DNA from: Variovorax dokdonensis
GTDB lineage: Bacteria; Pseudomonadota; Gammaproteobacteria; Burkholderiales; Burkholderiaceae_C
DNA: 64,000 nucleotides
NCBI RefSeq assembly: GCF_030316895.1
Contig: NZ_JASZYV010000002.1
Coordinates: forward strand, 682,001 to 746,000
Reading direction: 5' to 3'
Below, in pieces: positions 53,312 through 61,082 of the stretch. The first letter of the stretch is position 1. Each line of letters begins with the position of its first letter. The notes under the pieces were generated by a model. That model saw only the letters and a program-made list of their open reading frames with translations. It was not told the origin of the DNA and ran no database searches. Both the position numbers and the translations under genes were made by a program.

Positions 53312-54958
53312 ATGAACGCAAACCTCAATGCCAACGCGGCCCAGGTGCACGACCCCGTCCTGGCGGTGAGCAACCTGGCCATATCGCTGCCGCGCGGCGG
53401 CGACCGTCCGTATGCGGTGCAGAACATCTCGTTCGAGGTGCGCCCCGGAAAGATCGTGTGCCTGCTGGGCGAATCCGGCTCCGGCAAGTCGGTCATCGCG
53501 AGCGCGGTGATGGGGCTTCTGCCAGAGGGCCTGGCGCCCACCGCCGGTTCCATCCAACTGCTGGGGCGCGAGCTCGTGGGCGCACCGCAGACGGAGTTCC
53601 GCGCGCTGCGTGGGCCCGCGATGTCGATGGTCTTCCAGGAGCCGATGACCGCCCTCAACCCGGTCATGACCTGCGGCGAGCAGATCGACGAGATGCTGGC
53701 CCAGCACGTCACGCTCGACCGCGCGCAGCGTCGGCGCATGATCCTGGAGATCATGCAGCGGGTGCGACTGCCGGATCCGGAACGCATCTTTGCGGCGTAC
53801 CCGCACCAGCTCTCGGGCGGGCAACGCCAGCGCATCGTGATCGCCATTGCGCTCATCCTCAAGCCGGCACTGCTCATCTGCGACGAACCGACGACGGCGC
53901 TGGACGTGACGACGCAGGCGGAGATCCTCGGCCTCATCCGCGAACTGCAAAACGACAGCGGCACGGCCGTTCTGTTCATCACCCACGACTTCGGCGTCGT
54001 GGCCGAGATCGCCGACGAAGTGGTCGTGCTGGAGCTGGGAAAGATGATCGAACGCGGCCCAGCGCGTACCGTGCTCACCCAGCCGACCCAGCCGTACACG
54101 CGGATGCTGCTGGATGCCGTGCCTGAACTGGCGCCGCACAACCGGCCGCCGATCACCGATACCTTCCCGCTGCTCGACGCGCGCAACATCGTCAAGACCT
54201 ACGTGAGCGGCAGCTGGCCCGGCAAACGGCGCGAGGTCCAGGCCGTCAAGGAAGCCACCCTGGTCGTGCGTCCGAGGGAGACGGTCGGCATTGTGGGTGA
54301 ATCGGGCTCCGGCAAGTCGACGCTGGCACGCTGTATCGCACGGCTGATCGAGCCGACGGGCGGCGAGATCCACGCCAACGGCCGTTCGGTGGCGCACCTG
54401 CGCGGGCGCGGCCTGTCGCCGTTTCGCCGCGATGTGCAGGTGATCTTCCAGGACCCGTACCGCTCGCTCAACCCGCGCCAGACGGTGGGCGCATCGATCA
54501 TCGAAGGCCCGCTCAACTTCGGCGTGCCACGCGAACAGGCCTGGAAGCGGGCAGAAGAGCTGATGCGCCTCGTGCGGCTCAAGCCCGAGGTGCTGCACCG
54601 CTACCCGAGCGAGTTTTCGGGCGGACAGCGCCAGCGCATCTCCATCGCACGCGCCCTGGCATGCGAGCCCAAGGTGCTCATTGCGGACGAGGCGGTGTCT
54701 GCCCTCGATGTGTCGGTGCAGGCGCAGATCCTGAGGCTGCTCGACGAGATCCAGCAGACCACGGGCGTCGGCATTCTGTTCATCACGCACGACCTGCGGG
54801 TGGCCAGCCAGATCTGCGACCGCGTGATCGTCATGCAGCACGGGCGCATCGTCGAGCAGGGCAGTGCGCACGAGGTGCTGCTGTCGCCTCGCGAGGACTA
54901 CACACGCGCGCTTCTGGCCGCGGCGCCCGGCCAGGGCTTTGCATTCGGGCGCGGGTGA
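53312..54958 (+). CDS. peptide-type ABC transporter, fused double ATPase (DppD-DppF)
   Basis: The protein has 548 residues with two complete ABC ATPase domains in one chain. The first has Walker A GESGSGKSVIASAV near 52, signature HQLSGGQRQRIVIAIAL near 168 and Walker B LLICDEPTTALDV. The second has GESGSGKSTLARCI near 330, SEFSGGQRQRISIARAL near 432 and VLIADEAVSALDVS. All catalytic motifs look intact. It energises both permeases and replaces separate dppD and dppF genes, a common fusion in this order. The start at 53312 follows the dppC stop by seven bases. Confidence 0.93.
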   Translation: MNANLNANAAQVHDPVLAVSNLAISLPRGGDRPYAVQNISFEVRPGKIVCLLGESGSGKSVIASAVMGLLPEGLAPTAGSIQLLGRELVGAPQTEFRALRGPAMSMVFQEPMTALNPVMTCGEQIDEMLAQHVTLDRAQRRRMILEIMQRVRLPDPERIFAAYPHQLSGGQRQRIVIAIALILKPALLICDEPTTALDVTTQAEILGLIRELQNDSGTAVLFITHDFGVVAEIADEVVVLELGKMIERGPARTVLTQPTQPYTRMLLDAVPELAPHNRPPITDTFPLLDARNIVKTYVSGSWPGKRREVQAVKEATLVVRPRETVGIVGESGSGKSTLARCIARLIEPTGGEIHANGRSVAHLRGRGLSPFRRDVQVIFQDPYRSLNPRQTVGASIIEGPLNFGVPREQAWKRAEELMRLVRLKPEVLHRYPSEFSGGQRQRISIARALACEPKVLIADEAVSALDVSVQAQILRLLDEIQQTTGVGILFITHDLRVASQICDRVIVMQHGRIVEQGSAHEVLLSPREDYTRALLAAAPGQGFAFGRG

Positions 54959-55010
54959 ACCGCCTGCGTCCCGAGCGTCATTTCATTCGCGTCTCAAAAG
55001 AGAACAACCC

Positions 55011-56513
55011 ATGAGAATCTTCGTTGCCGGTTTCCAGCATGAAACCAACACCTTCGCGCCGACCAAGGCCGACTGGGCCGCCTTCGAGGCCGGTTCGGGC
55101 TTTCCGCCTTACCGCCGCGGCCCTGTGATCGTCGAGGCCTACCGAGGCCGCGGCATTCCCATCGGCGGCTTCATCGATCTGGCGGACGAGCGCGGCTGGT
55201 CGCTGGTGGGCTCGGTCTGGGCGGGGGCCAATCCGTCGGCACACGTCACCGAAGACGCGTTCGAGCGCATCGCCCGCGAGATGATCGAAGACCTGCAGGC
55301 GGCGCGCGCCAACGGCGGCGTCGATGCCGTCTACCTGGACCTGCACGGCGCCGCCGTGACCGAGCACCTGGAAGATCCGGAAGGCGAACTGCTCGCGCGC
55401 ATCCGTGCCGTGGTCGGCCCGGAGGTGCCCATCGTCGCCAGCCTGGACCTGCACGCCAACGTGACGGCGCAGATGCTGGCGCAGGCCGACGGGCTTGCCG
55501 CCTACCGCACGTACCCGCACGTCGACATGGCCGATACCGGCCGCCTGGCCGGTCGCTTGCTCGAGCGGCGCCTGGCGCGTGGCGAGCGCGAGCCCATCGC
55601 CATCCGGCGCTTGTCCTTCCTGCTGTCGCTCAACGCGCAGTGCACGATGATGGCGCCGGCCGACGCCGTCTACGACGAACTCAAGGCGCTCGACACCCGC
55701 CACGATGGCGTCCTGAACTTCGCCATGGGATTCCCGGCTGCCGACATTGCCGAATGCGGTCCGGTCATCTGGGGCTATGGCGATGGCGCCGAGGTGGCGG
55801 TCGATGCCCTGTTCGCGCGCGTCGACCAGCCGCGCGACCAATGGCGACTGGACCTGCGCAGCCCCGAGGCTGCCGTTCGCGAGGCGCTTTCCGTGGCGGC
55901 CACGACCGACAGGCCGGTGGTCATCGCGGACACGCAGGACAACCCCGGCGCCGGCGGCGACGCCAACACGACCGGCATGCTCCACGCGCTGCTCGCCCTG
56001 GAGGCGGGTGCGCGCTACCCCGGCAAGGTGGCGCTGGGCGTGATGGCCGATGCGGAAGTTGCCGCGCAGGCCCATGCGGCCGGCGTCGGCGCGAGCATCG
56101 ACATCACGCTGGGCGAATCGGTGCCCACCTGGGGTGGGCAATTCAGCGATGCGCCGGTCAAGGCCACCGCCATCGTGCGCCAGTTGTCGGACGGCAAGGT
56201 CACGCTCAAGGGCCCGATGGGCATGGGCGGCACCGTCACCCTGGGCCCCAGCGCCTGCCTGGACATCCAGGGCGTGCTGGTGGCCGTGTCCAGCCTCAAG
56301 ACCCAGATGCTGGATCGCGAGTTCTTCCGCTTCGTCGGCATCGAGCCCGAGCAGATGAAGTTGCTGGTCAACAAGAGCTCGGTGCATTTCCGCGCCGACT
56401 TCGCCCCCATCGCCAGCCACATCCTGGTGGCCAAAGCCGCGGGTCCCATGGCCGCGGACCCGGCGGACCTGCCGTGGACTCGCCTGCCCGCCACGATGGC
56501 GCTGCGCCCCTGA
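55011..56513 (+). CDS. M81 family metallopeptidase, MlrC-like
   Basis: The protein has 500 residues from the ATG at 55011. The N-terminal M81 domain has GFQHETNTFAPTKADWAAFE at 6-25 with the metal-ligand histidine, VDAVYLDLHGAAVTEHLEDPEGELL near 104 and VASLDLHANVT near 140, the DLH pairs expected to bind zinc. The MlrC C-terminal domain follows (VVIADTQDNPGAGGDANTTGMLHALL near 305). MlrC of Sphingomonas degrades linearised microcystin peptides; most relatives have no known substrate. No signal peptide is visible, so it acts in the cytoplasm on what the adjacent transporter brings in. Confidence 0.88.
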   Translation: MRIFVAGFQHETNTFAPTKADWAAFEAGSGFPPYRRGPVIVEAYRGRGIPIGGFIDLADERGWSLVGSVWAGANPSAHVTEDAFERIAREMIEDLQAARANGGVDAVYLDLHGAAVTEHLEDPEGELLARIRAVVGPEVPIVASLDLHANVTAQMLAQADGLAAYRTYPHVDMADTGRLAGRLLERRLARGEREPIAIRRLSFLLSLNAQCTMMAPADAVYDELKALDTRHDGVLNFAMGFPAADIAECGPVIWGYGDGAEVAVDALFARVDQPRDQWRLDLRSPEAAVREALSVAATTDRPVVIADTQDNPGAGGDANTTGMLHALLALEAGARYPGKVALGVMADAEVAAQAHAAGVGASIDITLGESVPTWGGQFSDAPVKATAIVRQLSDGKVTLKGPMGMGGTVTLGPSACLDIQGVLVAVSSLKTQMLDREFFRFVGIEPEQMKLLVNKSSVHFRADFAPIASHILVAKAAGPMAADPADLPWTRLPATMALRP

Positions 56514-56565
56514 TTCGCCGGCCCAGCCATTTCAGCCAACCACCCGTTCAAAACCGATCATCAAG

Positions 56566-57759
56566 ATGCCCAAGAGTGCCGAAACCTATCTGAACTACAT
56601 GCGCGAGCACGGCAAGGAATTCCTGACCGTGCGCCACACGATCCACCAGAACCCCGAGATGGGGTTCGAGGAACACCAGACCAGCGCGCTGGTGGCCGAG
56701 CGCCTTGCGGCGTGGGGCTACGACGTGCATCGCGGCCTGGGCGGTACCGGCGTGGTCGGGCAGCTCAAGCGCGGCAACGGCGCGCGCAAGATCGGCCTGC
56801 GCGCGGACATGGACGCGCTGCCCATCGAGGAGAAAACCGGCCTGGCCTACCGCAGCAACCGGCCCGGGATCATGCACGCCTGCGGCCACGACGGCCACAC
56901 CGCCATGCTGCTGGGCGCGGCCAAGTATCTGGCCGAGCAGGGCGACTTCTCCGGCACGCTCAACCTGATCTTCCAGCCGGCCGAGGAAGGCCTGGGCGGC
57001 GCGGTCCGCATGATGGAAGACGGCCTGTTCGAGAAATTCCCTTGCGACTCGATCTACGCCATGCACAACGCCCCCGGGCGGCCGCAGGGCGAACTGCTGT
57101 TTCGCACCGGCTCGGCGATGGCATCGTCCGACTACGCGACCGTCACGCTGCACGGCGTGGGCGGGCACGGCGCCATGCCGCATCACGCCAAGGACCCGAT
57201 CGTTGCGGCAGCCAGCATCGTGATGGCGTTGCAGACGATCGTCGCGCGCAATGTCGATCCATTGGAAATGGCCATCATCACCGTCGGCGCGATCCACGCC
57301 GGCCAGGCCAACAACGTCATTCCGCAGACGGCTACGCTGGAAATCAGCATGCGCGCGCTGCAGCGAGAGACGCGGGTGCTGCTGGAGCAGCGGCTCAAGG
57401 CGGTGGTGGCGGCCCAGGCCGAAAGCTACGGCGTGCGCGGCGAGATCGACTTCCGGCCCGGCTACGCGGTGCTGGTCAACACGCCGGACGAAACCGAGTT
57501 CGCCCGCAACGTCGCCCGCGCCCTGGTGGGCGACGCGCACGTGGTGGCGCAGGCGCCCGCCGTGCCAGCCAGCGAAGACTTCGCATTCATGCTGGAAAAG
57601 CGGCCGGGCTGCTACCTCAACATCGGCAATGGCCGGGGCGAAGAGCACGGCGCCTGCATGGTCCACAACCCGGGGTACGACTTCAACGACGGCAACCTGC
57701 CCATCGGGGCGGCGTACTGGGCCATGCTGACGGAAACGTACCTGGTCGACGGGCAATGA
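56566..57759 (+). CDS. M20D amidohydrolase, hippurate hydrolase-like
   Basis: The protein has 397 residues. Metal ligands are visible in HACGHDGHTAMLLGAAKYL near 106, QPAEEGLGGAVRMMEDGL near 140 (catalytic and metal glutamates), MHNAPGRPQGE near 167 and the C-terminal VHNPGYDFND near 367. RADMDALPIEEKTGLAYRS and GGHGAMPHHAKDPIVAAASIVMALQTI are hallmarks of M20D enzymes such as hippurate (N-benzoylglycine) hydrolase and IAA-amino-acid hydrolase. These cut an acyl group from an amino acid in the cytoplasm. Its place at the end of the glycine-riboswitch operon makes a glycine conjugate a reasonable substrate; this is inference. Confidence 0.88.
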   Translation: MPKSAETYLNYMREHGKEFLTVRHTIHQNPEMGFEEHQTSALVAERLAAWGYDVHRGLGGTGVVGQLKRGNGARKIGLRADMDALPIEEKTGLAYRSNRPGIMHACGHDGHTAMLLGAAKYLAEQGDFSGTLNLIFQPAEEGLGGAVRMMEDGLFEKFPCDSIYAMHNAPGRPQGELLFRTGSAMASSDYATVTLHGVGGHGAMPHHAKDPIVAAASIVMALQTIVARNVDPLEMAIITVGAIHAGQANNVIPQTATLEISMRALQRETRVLLEQRLKAVVAAQAESYGVRGEIDFRPGYAVLVNTPDETEFARNVARALVGDAHVVAQAPAVPASEDFAFMLEKRPGCYLNIGNGRGEEHGACMVHNPGYDFNDGNLPIGAAYWAMLTETYLVDGQ

Positions 57760-57825
57760 AGATCGGCGGTGAGAGCAAACATGGAGGCAACGGTCGTCGA
57801 CGCCTGCTATCGTTGTCTGCGCATT

Positions 57826-57845
57826 CGGTGAGGCGAGACTCACCG
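57826..57845. promoter_or_regulatory. inverted repeat upstream of MarR-type gene
   Basis: CGGTGAG-gcgaga-CTCACCG is a perfect 7-base inverted repeat with a 6-base spacer, 28 bases before the TTG chosen for the MarR gene. Size and position fit an autoregulatory operator. TGCTATCGT at 57805-57813 upstream resembles an extended -10. Confidence 0.4.
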
Positions 57846-57872
57846 CCATCTTCACTCATCGGGGGTCTTCGC

Positions 57873-58331
57873 TTGTCTCGGCCGGCCATCGACTATCTGA
57901 CCTTTCGCCTCGACGTCCTGAACGAACAGGCCAAGCGCATCTCTTCCGTCGCCTACGAAGAGGCTCGCGGCGTGACCGTGCGCGACCTGCGCGTCCTTCG
58001 CCTGGCCTATGCCCACCCCGGCATCACGCAGTCGCAGGTGGTGGAGGCGGCGTACCTGGAAAAGACACTCGTCTCCAAGCTCGTCACCTCGCTGGTCAAG
58101 CGAGGCCTGATTCGCCGGGAGATCGGCGAGGAAGATGCGCGCTGGGTGCGGCTTTTCCTGACCCCTGAAGGCCGCGAGACCGTTCAGCACTGCAACCGCA
58201 TGGGGCGAAAGATGCAGAACCTCTGGTTGGCCGAACTCGCGCCCGAAGAGATCGAGGCGTTCGAGCGCACCCTGGCCGTGCTGACCGACCGGGTCGGCAA
58301 GATCGATCTGCAACGCAAGCGCAAGGCCTGA
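57873..58331 (+). CDS. MarR-family regulator
   Basis: The protein has 152 residues if the TTG at 57873 is used, giving MSRPAIDYLTFRLDVLNEQAKRIS. An ATG at 57756, which overlaps the M20 stop, would add 39 basic low-complexity residues that look non-coding, although it would couple translation. The winged HTH is GVTVRDLRVLRLAYAHPGITQSQVVEAAYLEKTLVSKLVTSLVKRGLIRREIGEEDARWVRLFLTPEGRE. The ligand is unknown. It probably regulates itself or the neighbouring uptake operon. Start confidence is low; family confidence is good. Confidence 0.72.
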   Translation: MSRPAIDYLTFRLDVLNEQAKRISSVAYEEARGVTVRDLRVLRLAYAHPGITQSQVVEAAYLEKTLVSKLVTSLVKRGLIRREIGEEDARWVRLFLTPEGRETVQHCNRMGRKMQNLWLAELAPEEIEAFERTLAVLTDRVGKIDLQRKRKA

Positions 58332-58340
58332 GAAAGGTCG

Positions 58341-58363
58341 GCGCGGATCGCCATAATCCGCGC
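58341..58363 (+). promoter_or_regulatory. palindrome and -10 abutting the LysR start codon
   Basis: GCGCGGAT-cgccata-ATCCGCGC is a perfect 8-base inverted repeat whose right arm ends one base before the ATG at 58365. CATAAT at 58352-58357 inside it matches the -10 consensus at five of six positions and would place the start site at or next to the ATG. No Shine-Dalgarno is present, so the mRNA may be leaderless. The element may instead be a terminator for the MarR gene. Confidence 0.4.
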
Positions 58364-58364
58364 G

Positions 58365-59321
58365 ATGGAAACCAAGTGGCTTGAGGATTTCGTCAGCCTG
58401 GCCGAGACGCGCAGCTTCAGCCGCTCGGCCCAGCTTCGGCACGTGACCCAGCCGGCGTTTTCGCGTCGCATCCAGGCGCTCGAAGCCTGGGCCGGCACCG
58501 ACCTGGTGGACCGCAGCTCCTACCCCACGCGTCTGACCGCCGCCGGGCAGACGCTGTACCCGCAGGCCATCGAGACCCTGCAGGGCCTGCACACGGCCCG
58601 GGCCATGCTGCGCGGTCATGCCTCTGCCGGGCATGACGTGATCGAATTTGCCGTGCCGCACACGCTGGCCTTCACGTTCTTTCCCTCCTGGGTCTCGCGG
58701 CTGCGCCAGGGCTTCGGCCCCATCAAGAGCAGACTGCTCGCGCTGAACGTCCACGATGCGGTGCATCGGCTGATGGAGGGCGGCTGCGACCTGCTCATCG
58801 TCTACCACCATCCCGCACTGCCGCTGGAGCTGGACACCAACCGCTACGAGATGGTCACCCTGGGCCACGAGGTCGTGGCGCCTTGGGTGAAGCCGGATGC
58901 CGATGGTGCGCCTCGTTTCTGCCTGCCGGGCAGCCTGGGCCGCCCCTTGCCCTACCTGGCCTATTCGCCGGACGCCTACCTCAGCCGCATCGTCGACCAG
59001 TTGCTGCACGCCGCCCCGCAAGCCATGCACCTCGATCGTGTCTACGAGACCGACATGGCGGAAAGCCTCAAGGCGATGGCCATGGAGGGGCACGGCATTG
59101 CCTTCCTGCCCTTCAGCTCGGTGCGCAAGGAGGTCAAGTCCCGAACGCTGGTGAGCGCCTTGCCACCGGAAATCGATCGGCTGGAAGCCTCGATGGAAAT
59201 TCGCGCCTACCGCCAACGGCCGTCGGCAGCCGCCTTGGCGGGCGAGCCGTCGCAACCCAAGCATGCGGCGGCCGCGCTCTGGGACTACCTGGTGGCCATG
59301 CCACCCGACGCCGTCACCTGA
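58365..59321 (+). CDS. LysR-family regulator
   Basis: This 318-residue protein has the N-terminal HTH METKWLEDFVSLAETRSFSRSAQLRHVTQPAFSRRIQALEAWAGTDLVDRS. It is followed by the LysR effector domain from about residue 95, with YETDMAESLKAMAMEGHGIAFLPFSSVRKE near 235. It is encoded just upstream and on the same strand as aspA. A palindrome with T-N11-A character lies between them. It therefore likely activates aspA and possibly the glutamate/aspartate transporter. Effector unknown; aspartate or a related amino acid is a guess. Confidence 0.87.
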   Translation: METKWLEDFVSLAETRSFSRSAQLRHVTQPAFSRRIQALEAWAGTDLVDRSSYPTRLTAAGQTLYPQAIETLQGLHTARAMLRGHASAGHDVIEFAVPHTLAFTFFPSWVSRLRQGFGPIKSRLLALNVHDAVHRLMEGGCDLLIVYHHPALPLELDTNRYEMVTLGHEVVAPWVKPDADGAPRFCLPGSLGRPLPYLAYSPDAYLSRIVDQLLHAAPQAMHLDRVYETDMAESLKAMAMEGHGIAFLPFSSVRKEVKSRTLVSALPPEIDRLEASMEIRAYRQRPSAAALAGEPSQPKHAAAALWDYLVAMPPDAVT

Positions 59322-59339
59322 ACGGCAAACGGCCTGCTG

Positions 59340-59358
59340 GTTTGTGCACTGCACAAAC
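59340..59358 (+). promoter_or_regulatory. perfect 9+1+9 palindrome, probable LysR site of aspA
   Basis: GTTTGTGCA-C-TGCACAAAC is perfectly symmetric and contains T-N11-A motifs typical of LysR-regulator boxes. A second related pair, TGCATG..TGCATG, follows at about 59361-59375. It lies 109 bases before the aspA ATG, an appropriate distance for activation. Confidence 0.6.
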
Positions 59359-59466
59359 TATGCATGGTCTGCATGAACATTGGGCATTGGCCTGTCTGGC
59401 GGGCCGCGTCTACAGTCCCGCCCACTCTTCGTCGCCATCCCAAAGGGCCTCCGCGCCCCAACCATC

Positions 59467-60909
59467 ATGGATTCCAATTTCAGGACCGAACACGACTTCC
59501 TGGGCGAGCGGCAGATTCCTGCCAGCGCCTACTGGGGCGTTCACACTGCCCGCGCCATCGAGAACTTTCCCATCTCAGGGACCCCGATATCGGCCATGCC
59601 CGACCTGATCCGGGCCCTGGGTTTCGTCAAGAAGGCGGCTGCCCGCGCCAATGCCGAACTGGGCGTGATCGGCGTGGCGCACTGCAGGGCCATCGAAGCC
59701 GCCTGCGACGAACTCATCGCCGGGCGCCATCTGGAGCAGTTCGTGGTCGACGTGATCCAGGGCGGTGCCGGAACGTCGACCAACATGAACGCCAACGAGG
59801 TGATCTGCAACCTGGCCCTCGAAAAGCTGGGCCAGCCCAAGGGCCGCTATGACGTGCTGCATCCCAACGACCACGTCAACGCCTCGCAGAGCACCAACGA
59901 CGTCTACCCGACGGCGGTGCGCCTTGCGTTGTGGTTCGCCATCGTGGCGCTGCTCGAAGCCATGGCGCAGCTGCGCGGCGCCTTCGAGGCCAAGGCAGCG
60001 GAATTCGCCGACATCCTGAAGATCGGCCGCACCCAGCTGCAGGATGCCGTGCCCATGACGCTCGGCCAGGAGTTCCAGACCTACGCGGTGATGATTGGCG
60101 AGGACGAGGCGCGCCTGAGCGAAGCCAGGGCATTGATCGAGGAGATCAACCTGGGCGCCACCGCCATCGGCACCGGCATCAACGCGCCCGAGGGCTATGC
60201 CGCGCTGGCCTGCCGCCATCTGGCCGAGGACAGCGGCGTGCCGCTCAAGCCGGCGGTCAACCTGGTCGAGGCCACGCAGGACACCGGCGCATTCGTGCAG
60301 CTGTCGGGCGTGCTCAAGCGGGTGGCGGCCAAGCTCAGCAAGACCTGCAACGACCTGCGCCTGCTTTCCAGCGGGCCGCAGGCGGGCTTCGGCGAGATTC
60401 GCCTGCCGGCGCGGCAGGCTGGCTCTTCGATCATGCCCGGCAAGGTGAATCCGGTGATTCCGGAGGTGATGAACCAGGTCGCCTTCGAGGTGATCGGCAA
60501 CGACGTGACGGTGACCATGGCGTCGGAGGCGGGGCAGTTGCAGCTCAATGCCTTCGAGCCCATCATGGGTTGGAGCCTGTTCAAGAGCATCGACCACCTC
60601 GCGCGCGCCTGCCAGACGCTTCGGGTCAACTGCGTGGAAGGCATCGAGGCCAACCGCGATTTCCTCGCCAGGCGGGTGCGCGAGTCGGTGACCCTGGTGA
60701 CCGCCCTGAACCCCATCATCGGCTACGAGAAGGCGGCCTTGATCGCCAAGACTGCCCTGGCCACCGGCGGGGGCATCGACGAAGTGGCCGAATCGCTGGG
60801 CATCATGACCCGCGCGGAGATGGAGGCCCTTCTGGTTCCCGAGACGCTCACGCGGCCCGTGCGGCTGTCGGCGGGCAAGAAAGACGGTGCGGGCACAAAG
60901 GGTGCTTGA
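59467..60909 (+). CDS. aspA: aspartate ammonia-lyase
   Basis: The protein has 480 residues from the ATG at 59467 (MDSNFRTEHDFLGERQIP); the frame is open 29 codons upstream. It is a fumarase/aspartase superfamily member with QGGAGTSTNMNANEVI near 97, HVNASQSTNDVYPTAVR near 138, TQLQDAVPMTLGQEF near 190 and the superfamily signature GSSIMPGKVNP near 320. It splits L-aspartate to fumarate and ammonia. With the downstream glutamate/aspartate transporter it forms an uptake-and-deamination module for use of aspartate as nitrogen and carbon source. Confidence 0.9.
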   Translation: MDSNFRTEHDFLGERQIPASAYWGVHTARAIENFPISGTPISAMPDLIRALGFVKKAAARANAELGVIGVAHCRAIEAACDELIAGRHLEQFVVDVIQGGAGTSTNMNANEVICNLALEKLGQPKGRYDVLHPNDHVNASQSTNDVYPTAVRLALWFAIVALLEAMAQLRGAFEAKAAEFADILKIGRTQLQDAVPMTLGQEFQTYAVMIGEDEARLSEARALIEEINLGATAIGTGINAPEGYAALACRHLAEDSGVPLKPAVNLVEATQDTGAFVQLSGVLKRVAAKLSKTCNDLRLLSSGPQAGFGEIRLPARQAGSSIMPGKVNPVIPEVMNQVAFEVIGNDVTVTMASEAGQLQLNAFEPIMGWSLFKSIDHLARACQTLRVNCVEGIEANRDFLARRVRESVTLVTALNPIIGYEKAALIAKTALATGGGIDEVAESLGIMTRAEMEALLVPETLTRPVRLSAGKKDGAGTKGA

Positions 60910-60980
60910 AGAAGGCACCACCGCGGGCAGGCCGCATCGGCCAGCGCACCGTCCCGGAGCGAGTCCGGAGCAGGTCTGCG

Positions 60981-61009
60981 CCAACCGGGTGCCGCACGCA
61001 CCGGGTTGG
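60981..61009 (+). terminator. hairpin after aspA
   Basis: CCAACC/GGTTGG and GGTGC/GCACC form an 11-base-pair stem with one G-G mismatch and a 5-base loop, 72 bases after the aspA stop. No T-run follows. The gltI promoter begins directly after it. Confidence 0.45.
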
Positions 61010-61013
61010 TCCC

Positions 61014-61042
61014 GTGGCACAAGGCAAATGCTTGACTAGAAT
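61014..61042 (+). promoter_or_regulatory. sigma-70-type promoter for gltI
   Basis: GTGGCA (61014-61019, four of six matches to TTGACA) and TAGAAT (61037-61042, five of six matches to TATAAT) are spaced by 17 bases. The start site would fall about 30-35 bases before the gltI ATG, leaving room for the TAGGAG ribosome site. It indicates that the transporter has its own promoter apart from aspA. Confidence 0.5.
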
Positions 61043-61082
61043 TTGCTCTCTCGTTTCCATACGTAACCTAGGAGTCACCCGC

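Noticed and set aside
61011..61036. TGGCAC upstream of gltI as a sigma-54 promoter
   Set aside because: Bases ten after GG are AT, not GC; the nearest GC is two bases too far. A sigma-70 -35/-10 pair with TAGAAT fits better.
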